Shown: piece by piece, positions 45,359-55,900 of the stretch
Numbering within the stretch: the stretch's first letter is position 1
How the letters are laid out: every line of letters begins with the position of its first letter
Assembly (NCBI GenBank): GCA_944472155.2
Contig: OX235272.1
Location: 99,826,020-99,890,019, forward strand
Source of the DNA: Trichobilharzia szidati
Lineage: Eukaryota; Platyhelminthes; Trematoda; Strigeidida; Schistosomatidae
DNA: 64,000 nucleotides
Direction: 5' to 3'
Translations under genes and position numbers: made by a program
Notes under the pieces: model-generated
What the model saw: only the letters and a program-made list of their open reading frames with translations
Database searches by the model: none
Told to the model about the DNA's origin: nothing

Positions 45359-48184
45359 ATGCTCTTAAATGCTCGATCTCTCCTTAACAAAATAACTTCC
45401 CTTCGCAGCTTGGTATACATGAGACGGCCAACACTGATCCTGGTAACTGAAACTTGGCTAACTAATGATATACCTGACACAAAGCTGATAATTGATAACT
45501 ATGACATCCACAGGAATGATAGAGTGGACAAAAGAGGAGGCGGGTGTCTAATATATGCTTCTAAATCTACTGACCCCAATACTTTCACAAACCTAACTAT
45601 CGACAAACTCCCAGAATCTAAGTGGATAAGCATCCACACGAATGAAAATAAAATTCTAGTGGGATGTATATACAGAGCCCCCAGCAGCCCTAAAACGACT
45701 GATACGGTTATCGCAGAAATACTAGAGCATGTACCTACCCTGGAATTCGACTACAAAATAATTTGTGGCGATTTTAACCTCCCCGGAGTGAACTGGGATA
45801 CCTGCACTGGACCTAGAATCTATGACGAGCTCCTAGAAGCTATAGATGTAGGAGGATGGAAGCAGTGTGTACGCCTCCCAACACGACATAACAATATTCT
45901 CGACTTAGTCCTCTGCCACAAAATAGAGCCGATCTCGATAGAGGTGGGGGATAAACTCGACAACAGTGATCACAACATACTGTACTGCACCCTACCTCTT
46001 CAACTAATAACTAAACACACACCTAAAAATTCCCCGGTTCACTATCAATATAGGGACTATAGAAATGCCGACTGGGAATTCCTACCAACGCTCTTGAGAA
46101 GCTCTGACTGGGATGAATACTTTACCAATGATAACTTAGAAGTAACACTTGATACCTTCTACAAGACGGTCAGTTCGGTAAGAGATACAATCGCACCCTT
46201 AAAGTCTGCCTTAAGGACACCAACTCTTTTCATAGACCGCAAAACGCGATTAAAACTAAGGAAATTGAAAAGGAAATTTTATTTATATAAAGAATTTAGT
46301 GCATTACACCAGATACATGAAACATTTAAAAATCTTGAGCAGAGACATAAAATGAAGGCACAACTCGAGGAAAATAAAGCCCTAGGGGGCACCTCTAAAA
46401 CTCAGGAACTCTGCAAGATCCTGCAAAAACGACTAAACAAGGGTAAAGAAAATAATGTTGGCCACTTGGAGCATGGAGGTATAATTTATGATGATCCCCA
46501 GATTATTTGTGAACTCCTAAACCAATGGTTCTCCAATAACACCAAAGCGCATCCGTCTCCAATCCTCGATATAACCTGCAAAAATAACTACGAGTTAGGT
46601 GAAATCAACTTTAATATGCAAAATATAGCATCAGCGGTAAAGACACTAAAAGCTAACGGTAGTTGTGGGATAGATGATATACCATCTATCATTTATAAAA
46701 ACGGTGGCTCGGATATGATAGTACTATTACTTAGAATATTCACCCTCTCACTAGTGACTGGGACCTACCCTGAAACTTGGAAAAACACGTATATACTACC
46801 TAAGCATAAAGGAGGGGCCAAAACTAGTGCATGTAATTATAGGCCTATCAATATAACACCTGTCATATCAAGGATCATGGAGAAAGTAATCAAAGACCAA
46901 ATGTCAGACTACTTTCTAAAACACAAACTCATCAACCAGTCACAACACGGGTTCCTTAAGAAAAGATCTTGCGTCACTTGCCATATAGACTTTTTCAACG
47001 AAGTCACCTATAGCAGAGATAGGAGAGAACTAGTAATTATCCTCTATTTCGATATCAGGAAAGCCTTCGACAGAGTCCCACATAGTCTGTTAGTCAGCAG
47101 GCTATGCTCACTAGGGATACGCAACCCCCTCCACAACTGGATAAAATCATTTCTCAGTGACAGAAATCAGACAACAAAAATTGGCTCGATGACCTCCAGG
47201 CCTAGGCCGATTAGCAGTGGTGTCATCCAGGGGAGTGTATTGGGACCCCTTCTTTTCATTATATACATAAACAGTATATGTGAGTGCTTTAGTATAGGCA
47301 AGCCAATACTGTATGCAGATGACTTAAAGGTGACATATACCTGCACAAACACAGATATCGGTACAACTATGAACTCCATACATGAAGAACTAACAAAAAT
47401 GGATATATGGTGTGACACCTGGAGACTTGAGTTTAATGTCGAAAAGTGTGGCTGGCTCTGCATAGGCTGTCCCAACCTAGAACTCGACCTAGCAATTCAG
47501 GGCCACAAAATCCCTAGACTCAAATCTGTGCTAGACCTAGGACTGACATATTCACACAATCTATCATTTTCTGAACATATCTCGAAACAAGTATCGAAAT
47601 CACGCAGGCTTATTGGTTTCCTACTCAGGAACTTCTACAGAAGTGAATCCAGAATACTACTGTACAAGGTTTGTGTGCGCCCACTCCTAGACTATTGTTC
47701 ATTCATATTTAGTAGTATACGCATAGAAGACAAACTAAAAGTAGAAGGAGTACAGAGGTACTTCACGCTGAAAGTAATCGGAACCGAAAACGGCACAAAC
47801 TACTCTACCAGATGTGAAATTCTAGGACTAGAAACATTATGGTTAAGACGACTGCGACTAAATCTGGTACTCTTCTATAAACTACTTAACCACATAGTGT
47901 ATACCCCTACTAATTGTACTCGGTTTTCAGAAGACACTGGATATAACCTTAGACACACTCAAGGTACGGTGGCTATAGAACAATGTAAAACAGCCACCAG
48001 GCAAAAATTTTTCATGATTAGGTATGCCCAAATATGGAACAAACTACCTGAGGAAATGCGACTAGCAAGCTCACTAGTGTCCTTTGAAAAAGCTCTTAAT
48101 GACACACTAAGTGGGTTTGTAAGTGAAACCAGTGCTAATTCCCATGTAAGAGCTTCAGAAATTATAGGCCCATTTAATGTATGA
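45359..48184 (+). CDS. CR1-like ORF2: APE endonuclease and reverse transcriptase
   Basis: 941 residues from this ATG. It nicks target DNA and reverse-transcribes element RNA from the nick. Endonuclease: LLNARSLLNK at the start, VTETWL, GDFNLPGVNW near 137, and NSDHNILYC near 202. RT: GIDDIPSIIYK, NYRPINITPVISRIMEKV, HGFLKKRSC, YFDIRKAFDRVPH near 562 (motif A), SSGVIQGSVLGPLLF (motif B), YADDLKVTYTC near 652 (motif C), then the thumb and the IWNKLPEEMR end. All catalytic residues are present. The frame is open upstream to 45149, overlapping the last ~135 bases of ORF1. Because the chosen ATG lies only two codons before the first endonuclease strand, real translation may start upstream or by frameshift or reinitiation. 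Confidence 0.9.
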   Translation: MLLNARSLLNKITSLRSLVYMRRPTLILVTETWLTNDIPDTKLIIDNYDIHRNDRVDKRGGGCLIYASKSTDPNTFTNLTIDKLPESKWISIHTNENKILVGCIYRAPSSPKTTDTVIAEILEHVPTLEFDYKIICGDFNLPGVNWDTCTGPRIYDELLEAIDVGGWKQCVRLPTRHNNILDLVLCHKIEPISIEVGDKLDNSDHNILYCTLPLQLITKHTPKNSPVHYQYRDYRNADWEFLPTLLRSSDWDEYFTNDNLEVTLDTFYKTVSSVRDTIAPLKSALRTPTLFIDRKTRLKLRKLKRKFYLYKEFSALHQIHETFKNLEQRHKMKAQLEENKALGGTSKTQELCKILQKRLNKGKENNVGHLEHGGIIYDDPQIICELLNQWFSNNTKAHPSPILDITCKNNYELGEINFNMQNIASAVKTLKANGSCGIDDIPSIIYKNGGSDMIVLLLRIFTLSLVTGTYPETWKNTYILPKHKGGAKTSACNYRPINITPVISRIMEKVIKDQMSDYFLKHKLINQSQHGFLKKRSCVTCHIDFFNEVTYSRDRRELVIILYFDIRKAFDRVPHSLLVSRLCSLGIRNPLHNWIKSFLSDRNQTTKIGSMTSRPRPISSGVIQGSVLGPLLFIIYINSICECFSIGKPILYADDLKVTYTCTNTDIGTTMNSIHEELTKMDIWCDTWRLEFNVEKCGWLCIGCPNLELDLAIQGHKIPRLKSVLDLGLTYSHNLSFSEHISKQVSKSRRLIGFLLRNFYRSESRILLYKVCVRPLLDYCSFIFSSIRIEDKLKVEGVQRYFTLKVIGTENGTNYSTRCEILGLETLWLRRLRLNLVLFYKLLNHIVYTPTNCTRFSEDTGYNLRHTQGTVAIEQCKTATRQKFFMIRYAQIWNKLPEEMRLASSLVSFEKALNDTLSGFVSETSANSHVRASEIIGPFNV

Positions 48185-49735
48185 ACTTAGAGACTACACC
48201 TGTTGTTTCTTTTGCCTTTATCTATAATTTCAGACAAAAAAGCAGCAGTCATGAAAATAACACCCATACAAATAAGAGTCGATCGAATTATGTCTACCTG
48301 ATACAAAGCCTGAACCATAATCAACATACGAATGAAGTATGAGAAAACAAGGTCGAGACTTACCACAACATCACATGGAAGGATATAAGTTACTTGGACA
48401 TTATTTATAATCCACCAACTGGTCTCCTTTCCAAAAGGAATGCGGCGATATTTTATCCACAGTGATGAGCAAATACATAAATCCACAGTTCCCGTTGTAT
48501 ACACTCAGTGGGGATTGCAGCCAACAAAGTAATGCATTTAAAGCATATGCACACTTCCCATAATCACGGCGACACCGCGGAATATATCAAAATCGCAGAG
48601 TAATCAAACCCAACACGCGATGTAATTAACTAAATCCGAAAGGCAAACAAGTTGTATTCCGATTTTGAATATTCGTCCATATGTCGATCATGATGACAAA
48701 TCCAAATCACTACCTATACAGCGTCAATAAATCTGGATATCTATGAAATGACGAAAATATGCTGATAGCTGCATCTCAGATCCCAATGACTCATTCGATG
48801 GCAAAATTCTGCTCCTGCATGCCTCTTTCGACATTTTTGTATGGATTGGTTCGCAGTTACTCAGGTTCCAGACCGAAAAGAATAAAAAATTCACCAGTTG
48901 CTGAATTATAATTACTTCTCTGCATGTTTAACTGGATAATAACTGCTGTGGTGAGCCTTTTGCAGATTATATTGCTTAAAACATCGTTTACGGTAAACTG
49001 AGTAACGTTTTATAAGCCATTTTTATACTTTTGTGACTAGCCCACCATATCGACCGAATGTAACGCAACACTCAGTTGTTTCGCTCATGTTCAACAAATT
49101 CAAACAATAATTGTGCCTAGGATTATGCCATATAAACTGTTTTAACTTATGCAGAGTGTACTTACGGTCAATATTTCATTATCCTCCCTTGTATATATAT
49201 TTTGTGTTAGTGAAAAATTTTAAACATTTTTACTCCATGTGTGCATTATTATCATATTGTTGATGCCTGTCAACTGGAGTCCCTCAAGTGCATAAAGTGG
49301 GAATATATTATTGTAAGACGCATTTTATTGTTTTATGAGGGAATTGACTTCAAGCTTTATTTATTTTCCCAAGTATATGTAATCCATCCAACGCATACTT
49401 GGGTTTTTTTTGTTAATGCGAAGTCAATATCTCTATATTTCTTGGTGTGTTCCATTGAATCACCAGTTATCCGATTTTCCCCACAAACTAAAGATAAAAT
49501 GACAACAACCATGTTATTGAACCGTAAATCATGTAATTTAAATATTTAACTTAAATAATTCTTATCCATTCCCATACAACTTGTGTGTCCTATATTTGAA
49601 TGAATAAATATGTACCTTATTATATTATCATTACTAACTGTAATTACTAATCGTATGTGTAATTTATCGAATTGATGATGCCTGTAAACTGGCGTCCCTC
49701 ATGTAAAAAATGAGAATATACTATTATTATTATTA
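48185..49735 (+). mobile_element. 3' UTR of the intact CR1-like element
   Basis: No coding frame. The last ~550 bases recur after the ORF2 ends at 35728 and 59975 and as isolated insertions at 40231-40928 and 49736-50480, which identifies the repeat as the element 3' UTR. The terminal ATT/TAT tract is the likely priming tail. Confidence 0.7.
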
Positions 49736-50480
49736 TTAATAATGTATTCTCATTTTGTACATCAGGGACGCCAGTTTACAGGCATCAGCAATATGGTAAA
49801 TTACATGTGCGATTAGTAAACATGTTTAGTAACAGTAGTTTAATAAAATACATTCTTTTTCCTACCATTGCAGGACACACCAATTGCACAGGCATTGATG
49901 AGTATTATTTAAATTGCATAAATTTGGTTTATGGTTCAATTATAAGGCTGCAGTTGGTTTTGTGTTTGGTTTGTGGGAATAATGTGATAACTAGTCATTC
50001 AATGGAGCACATCAAGAAATATAGAAATATTGTCTTCGCATTAACAAAAACAAACCAAAGCACGTTTTCGATGGATTACAAATACTTAAGAAAAAACAAA
50101 TTTTTAAGTCATTTCCTTCGTGTAACTTTGCTGTCTATGGCATCGAGTCTAATTCTTGATTTATATCCAAATTTGATAATAATTCAAAATAAGTGATACA
50201 CTTGTATATTTTGTCAGCATTTTCATCGTAACATCACAAGTGAATTGTACTCAATGTAGACTAATAATAATGACAGTTTATATTTTCTTATAAACGGGCG
50301 ATTTTTAAGAAATGCAAGCTACATTTGCAGACACGATCAGTTATGTTGTAAATTACAATCGTGATGTATTATAAATCAATACTTTTTATTGTTATAAAGG
50401 TATATTTCACAACTGTCATCCAGATTGCGTCGTGGGGAAGGGTAAGGCGTAATTCACGAGAAAATCGTGAGATATGGGAC
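49736..50480 (-). mobile_element. CR1 3'-UTR fragment, minus, head-to-head partner
   Basis: In the minus sense this runs from CCCCACGACGCAATCTGGAT (~50450) to GCGTCCCTGATGTACAAAATGAGAAT at 49740, matching 40231-40928 along its full length. Its 3' end directly faces the 3' end of the plus copy at 49735, forming an inverted repeat with about 400-bp arms and almost no spacer. The 129-aa plus frame 49807-50196 is antisense to it and not a gene. Confidence 0.85.
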
Positions 50481-52408
50481 CAATAAGGTTTGCAGATCAT
50501 TTGTCACTGTAAATGGTCAAATATCCACATTCTCCATTCTCATTTAAAAGGTCAAATGGATGCTAAACTGTTGAGAGAAAAAAGAAGACAAACAACAGCA
50601 ACACAAAGGAAAGCAAGTGGAGTCCTCAAGGAGTGATTAATATGTATATAAACATTTTTATATTCTGTTTAACAACCATGATTAATTTTTGCATTAACTA
50701 ACCAGTCCCGTTATGCTAAATTTAATATAATGTGTGAACTAAAATTATTGTCCTGTGTAGAAATGTCTATCACGTACTTCCAATAATATTAACATTTATA
50801 ATTGTAGTTTGTCGGAACTACACGTTTAATGAAATTAAAATACCTATGTAGTGTGAAAAAGAAGGTGTAATAGTGTAGGTGACTGTCTAGAGCTAGTTCA
50901 TTAACATAACAAATATGCGAATAAAAATCCAAGTTAATGGGAGTACAATGCAACAATATATTATCAAAATGCAGTAATCAATTATATTAATTAATAGATT
51001 ACTTGGATATGTTGTTAAAGTCCACTGCTACAAATTATTTATATAATCCACGGAAGCGTTGACTGTTGGAATCGTGTCTACTGATAGAAGCTGTGTTCCG
51101 GTTGTAGATTTATCTTCGGATAAGGATGATAGGTTCCTGCAATAAATCCAAAGTATACAACACGGTTTGAGTGGAGTGAGTAGACAGAAACGGCCAGAGA
51201 GAAGGCGAAACTACCAACAGTATAGTGTATTTCAAATTGCACTCGGAAGTTATATGTATTTAAACATAAATCGTTTTAAAAAAGAGTTATGTACAATGTT
51301 CCTAATTTCAACACCTAACCAAAAGGTGTACAATCATATGGTTACGTACTCCACGCAGTTTCACCATGTAGTATCTCTGGTAAACAAATATCTTAGGATT
51401 ATGTGGATGACAAATAGTTTTTATTCTGCGATTAATAATTTTTTCGAGGTCTGAAGTCAACTTTTGTTAGTTCTAATTACCAACCGTACCGTTGACATAA
51501 GCTTTTTCACATAAATTTGTGAAATCCAACTAAGAATGCAAGCTGATGACTTGATAATAATATTGACAATTTGCTTCATTCCAGAAACAGTACTAGTGGT
51601 ACAGTGTGGAATTTTCAGAACATACCTACAATATTTGCATCTAATTTTATCAAACATTTAAAAAGAGTATTTCAAAAAAATAAATATAAAGACACCAACA
51701 GCAAAAAAGACGGTAAAAACACAAAGTGATTTTTAAAAAATGCGAAAAAATACCAAGAAGTAGAAAGGAAAGTAAACAGCATATAATAATAACTCGGTAT
51801 TGGGTAGTGGAAGCCATGATATGATTATGCATGGCGACAGTAAAGCTATAATCATACAAGAAGTTATGAACTGATATTTGAGAATGTTTATCGCCAAGAT
51901 GATCAGTTAATTCGGTTGAAACAACTCTAAACACTCATAAAATAACATTTCAGGGTTGTTGTTTTGTTTTTTATTGTCAGGTCTAATGCAGTGTTTGTAG
52001 TGGCAGTGTGAGTAATCCTGCATAACACAAAATTTTAAGGTGGTGATAATAGCGTTCACAACCAATGATTTTCATTTTATATTGCCGAAAAAACAACCAC
52101 AAAACTAATAATTACATGATGGTTAATGACAGGACAATTTTGTACTGCTCATAGTGCTAATATAGTCGGAACCAGTAGATACACAAAAGAAGGAATACAG
52201 TAAAGTACAAAAAGTAAGCCAATGTTAGTAAATTAGGTAGCTAAGTATGTTTAAGAAGGAGTTCACTATAGAATACAAAATAAGAGAGAAATAAAAGAGT
52301 CTAAAATTACGCTATTTAACAACAAAGCAAGTCAAGGGTTTCGCGCTTAACATTGTCGGACCAAGTATGGTATCGTTGAGTTCCTGTACTTGGTTGTACG
52401 AGCATATA
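50481..52408. other. Unassigned AT-rich stretch
   Basis: No supported gene. The ~90-codon frames at 51167-51454 (plus) and 51650-51934 (minus) have no recognisable family or splice context. Just before 52409 lies the 3' UTR of the RT fragment (minus). Confidence 0.4.
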
Positions 52409-53632
52409 TTATTTTATACTGATTTCTGGTTCTATTTGATGAGACACAAGGCGAGACTTGGGAATAGAGGGGGTGTTGGGGGTTTGAGAGTATGGTTTTA
52501 GACCATTTTTGCATGTGTTTAGATGCCTTTCAACTAATGTAGTGGCGAGCTGACTGAGTTTTACACCACTAGTCCTACTAACCACCTTCAACATTCTTCT
52601 CAGGATGGTATAGTCCTTTTTCAGTAGCCCAGGAAAGATTAAAGGGGAGCAGTAATGTAGAATAGGTAAGATACAAGAGTTGACAAATTGTGAAAGTGCA
52701 GGTTGGGTGATTCCAGATTGTCTAAGTTTAATAATGTAGTAGGTTAGACAGAACACTTCCTTAGAAATCGTTAGGATATGAGATGTCCAAGTAAGGTCGG
52801 AAGACAGAACTAGACCGAGGTATTTTGCATTAGACTTAGTTTCAATTTTAGTCCCCTCAATGCAGCAGACTTCATGAGAACTTACTAGTGTTTGTAGATC
52901 TCGTTTATGCCTAAGGGAGAAGTCAATAGTCTGGCATTTTGAGGGATTCAGCATGAGACCATTTAGTTTGGACCATTCACTGATGTCAGAGAGGAAGCTA
53001 TTTAATTTGAGACAGTCTGACTGAGACTTAATGGGAGACGATACAGACAGGTCATCTGCATATTTGACGAAGTTGATTTCGTCTGAAAGAGGTGAACCAT
53101 GTAAGAAGAAGGAAAAGAGAAACGGAGAGAGAACAGCACCCTGAGGATCTCCAGCTTCAGTAAGCAAAGGAGAGGAAGATACACCATTATATACCGTGTA
53201 CTGCATCCTATTAGAGAAGTAAGAGTGTAGCCAGTTGATAGCCCAGGGCTCAGTTTGTGTAGGACTAAGCTTGTTTAACAATAGGCCTCTAGGCACATAG
53301 TCGAAAGTAGATGTATAATCAAGAAATGTGCAACGGACATACTTGGCCCCTTTGTCTAAGGAGGAAACAATGTTGTGATGAAACGCAGCAGCAGCGTCCA
53401 AAGTACTTCTACCCTGTTTGTAAGCAAACTGCTTTGGATCGTTTGAGAAACCTAGGGAGGGAACAAGTTTTATTAACAATAATTTCTCCATTAGTTTCAA
53501 AAGGGGAGAGGCAATAGCGATAGGTCTAAACTTAACATTATTACCAGAACCTGACTTGGGTACAGGGATGATTTTAATATCTTTCCACAGAAAAGGTACA
53601 ACATTATTGGAAAAAGTATTATTATCATACTA
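52409..53632 (-). pseudogene. Jockey/CR1-superfamily RT fragment, second lineage
   Basis: About 408 codons open without a stop in the minus sense, from NNVVPFLWKDIKIIPVPKSG (palm entry) through FRPIAIASPLLKLMEKL, FAYKQGRSTLDAA, FLDYTSTFDYVPR (motif A), GDPQGAVLSPFLFSFF (motif B), NFVKYADDLSVSS (motif C), NPSKCQTIDF, KYLGLVLSSDLTW and LPILHYCSPLIFPGLLKKD to the stop at 52409. The motifs differ clearly from the CR1 copies nearby (QGAVLSPFLFS instead of QGSVLGPLLF), so this is a separate non-LTR family. The endonuclease and everything 5' of the WK motif are missing: the frame meets a stop near 53633. The RT core itself looks undamaged. Confidence 0.8.
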
Positions 53633-53659
53633 GTGAACAAGTGGATTACTACAAAAGAC

Positions 53660-54375
53660 TAAGAAATTAGGTTTCCCTTAAGAGTTATGAAGGATAAAAT
53701 AGCTAATGTTAGAGCAACTAAGTTATATTCTATTTAGCAGTGATATGAGTAGTGGAACAATTAGTGATAAAGTTATGTAAAGTGGTCCTGAGTAAGGCAA
53801 CTGGTTAGCAGAACTTGTTATGCTAAATTTTCACGACTGATTTTATATGGTGTGCGTTACACATTGCAAAGTGACTCATCAATTACATAATGGAAAAATA
53901 CTACATAATTTCAACAATATGAATTTTTTTAGGAAATTATATGAAAATGGGTAACTGTTGACTGAAGATAGTCATTTCAACTCAAAAATAGTACTACTAA
54001 TATTAATAATATATTTGTAGCAGACGCCTAGGAAATTGTGTTTAAGAAGTATGAAGTATAGAAGTAGCTAGTATTACAGCAACTAAGTTGAAGTCTATTT
54101 AGCAGCGTAAAAAGTGTAGTGGAACAATTAGTGATAAAATTATGCATAATGATCCTGAAGAAAACAGCCGGTTAACAGAGCTAGTTATGCTAAATTTTTT
54201 ATGACCGATTTTCATACGGTGCGCATTAGATATTGCAAAGTAACCCTTCAACTTATATAATGTTAAAAATACTGCGAAATATTATAAAGATTATACGTTT
54301 TAGAAAAGTGTATGAGAAAAGGTGGTTATTGGCTGAGTAAAGTCATTCAGACACAAAAAATAGCATTGTATTATT
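53660..54375 (+). repeat. Two diverged ~350-bp tandem units
   Basis: Unit 1 (~53690-54015) and unit 2 (~54045-54375) share blocks in the same order: TATTCTATTTAGCAG against AGTCTATTTAGCAG, AGTGGAACAATTAGTGATAA, AGTTATGCTAAATTTT-like, GGTGTGCGTTA against GGTGCGCATTA, and ATTGCAAAGTGAC against ATTGCAAAGTAAC. Similarity is perhaps 75-80% by eye. No coding content. It lies between two minus-strand retroelement fragments and could be a duplicated 3'-UTR segment. Confidence 0.7.
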
Positions 54376-54565
54376 AATTGTATATACATATGTAAAATAT
54401 TAAAAGGTGTGGTTGCTAATATAATTGTTTCTAGAAATACTTATAATAACATAACTTATTGAAGACTATACAGAAAGGAAAATCAGTAAATTAGTTAAAC
54501 GTTCACTGCGTAAGTAGTAGAGTCGAGTTATTTGTAACTGACTAAGCTGAAGACTGGACCGGCTT

Positions 54566-55791
54566 TCATTTACCATTTTGCCAACAGTTGTGGTCGTTTA
54601 GACTAACTAGAGTGGACATGTTAATGTGTCTTTCTAGGCACCGTTTGAACCCATTGGGGTATTCACAACATCTAATTTCAGATGGTAGTTGGTTCCAAAA
54701 GTGCAATATTTAATGGTGAAAAAGTTTGCCCTAATGGATTTTCTGTTGGTGGCCACCTTGACAAGGTAGTCATGGTTTCGCAGCTGATATGATTTAATAT
54801 TTTCCCACGTTATGGATGAGTTATTATAACAACGTTTCCTAATGACTTTGAATAGTAGAAATAAGTTGCACTTCACTCTCCTTAACCACAGAGGTTCTAA
54901 ATTCAGACGCATACACCTGTCAACATATTCCACTGGTTGGTCAAACCCTATTATGCGTTTCGTTAGGAATCTCTGAACACTTTCGATTTTTTTTCGGTCT
55001 GCAGACCTTAGGTTACTATACAGGAGAGCACAATATTCAAGTTTGGGGCGGATACATGTTCTATATATAGCTAATCTTGCTTCTTGGGTGTAGAAGTTAC
55101 GCAGCACAAAGCCAATAAGTCGTTTACAGTCGGATACAACCTTATTTGCATGATCGGAGAAGGTTAGATCTGAGTATGTTATCCCGAGATCTGTGACAGT
55201 GTTCAGTTTCGAGAGGAGCTTACCGTACATATATAGGCACATTCTCGGTTTCCAGCGTCCAAGGTGGGCTATACCGCATTTGTCTGGGTTGAAAGCCAGT
55301 TGCCACTTTTCGCTCCAATCGCCTAGATTGTTTAAGTCATGTTGGATTTTGCTTTCGACGCTCATATCATCGTACCCATAATCATATACTATCTTGAGAT
55401 CATCTGCAAAGAGGTATGGCTTGCCATACTTGATCGCAGAGACTATGTCATTTATAAATAGGAGGAATAGAATAGGGCCAAGAACGCTACCCTGTATTAC
55501 ACCACTAGTTATCGGCTTTGATGGAGACAGCTGGTGGTTGATTTTGACTAATTGCTCTATTTCTGTGAGAAAAGAATTTATCCAGTTGAGAAGTTTCCCG
55601 GTTATTCCGTAGGATTGGAGTTTTGTTATGAGTCTGATATGTGGGACTTTATCGAAGGCCTTGCTGACGTCGAGAAATAATGTTGTTACCGAATGACCAT
55701 TATCAATGCATTGTGTAATGTAGTCAAAATAATCTAAGTGGCAAGCAATGCACGACCTTCTACTTAAGATGGGATGGGGATAGTAGGTCAT
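54566..55791 (-). pseudogene. CR1-like RT domain, damaged copy
   Basis: Contains LFLDVSKAFDKVPH (motif A), TSGVIQGSVLGPILFLLFIN (motif B) and PYLFADDLKIVYDYG (motif C), all with catalytic Asp residues present. The thumb follows with CIRPKLEYCALLYSN and KIESVQRFLTKRIIGFD. The frame goes wrong after NFFTIKYCTF: a 1-base shift restores WNQLPSEIR and a C-terminus ending at 54566. The join to the upstream segment near 55800 is also out of frame. Confidence 0.8.
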
Positions 55792-55900
55792 TTGACAGCA
55801 AGTACTGAATGATTTGAGTCTTTACTATCTTTTTCATTACACGTGAAACTACAGACGTGATGTTGATGGGGCAGTAGTTGTTGATATCAGCTGTAGGCCC

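Larger units (their letters stand above)
43340..49735 (+). mobile_element. CR1-like non-LTR retrotransposon, structurally intact
   Basis: A full structure: short leader, ORF1 (43452-45284), ORF2 (45359-48184) and a long 3' UTR ending in CTATTATTATTATTATTAATAAT at ~49735. Neither ORF has a stop or frameshift, unlike every other CR1 copy in the window. The 3' UTR contains the family tail (TTGACTTCAAGCTTTATTT, GATGCCTGTAAACTGGCGTCCC). Families of this kind in schistosomes include SR1 and Pido, known as APE-type CR1-clade elements. Whether it is one of them needs a database comparison. The exact 5' end is uncertain because it abuts a minus-strand copy. Confidence 0.85.

Noticed and set aside
49807..50196. 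129-aa plus-strand ORF
   Set aside because: It lies entirely within the antisense of the CR1 3' UTR, which recurs elsewhere without this frame being kept.
51167..51934. Two ~95-aa ORFs in the 50.5-52.4 kb stretch
   Set aside because: No motif, repeat partner or splice context; AT-rich low-complexity residues consistent with chance.
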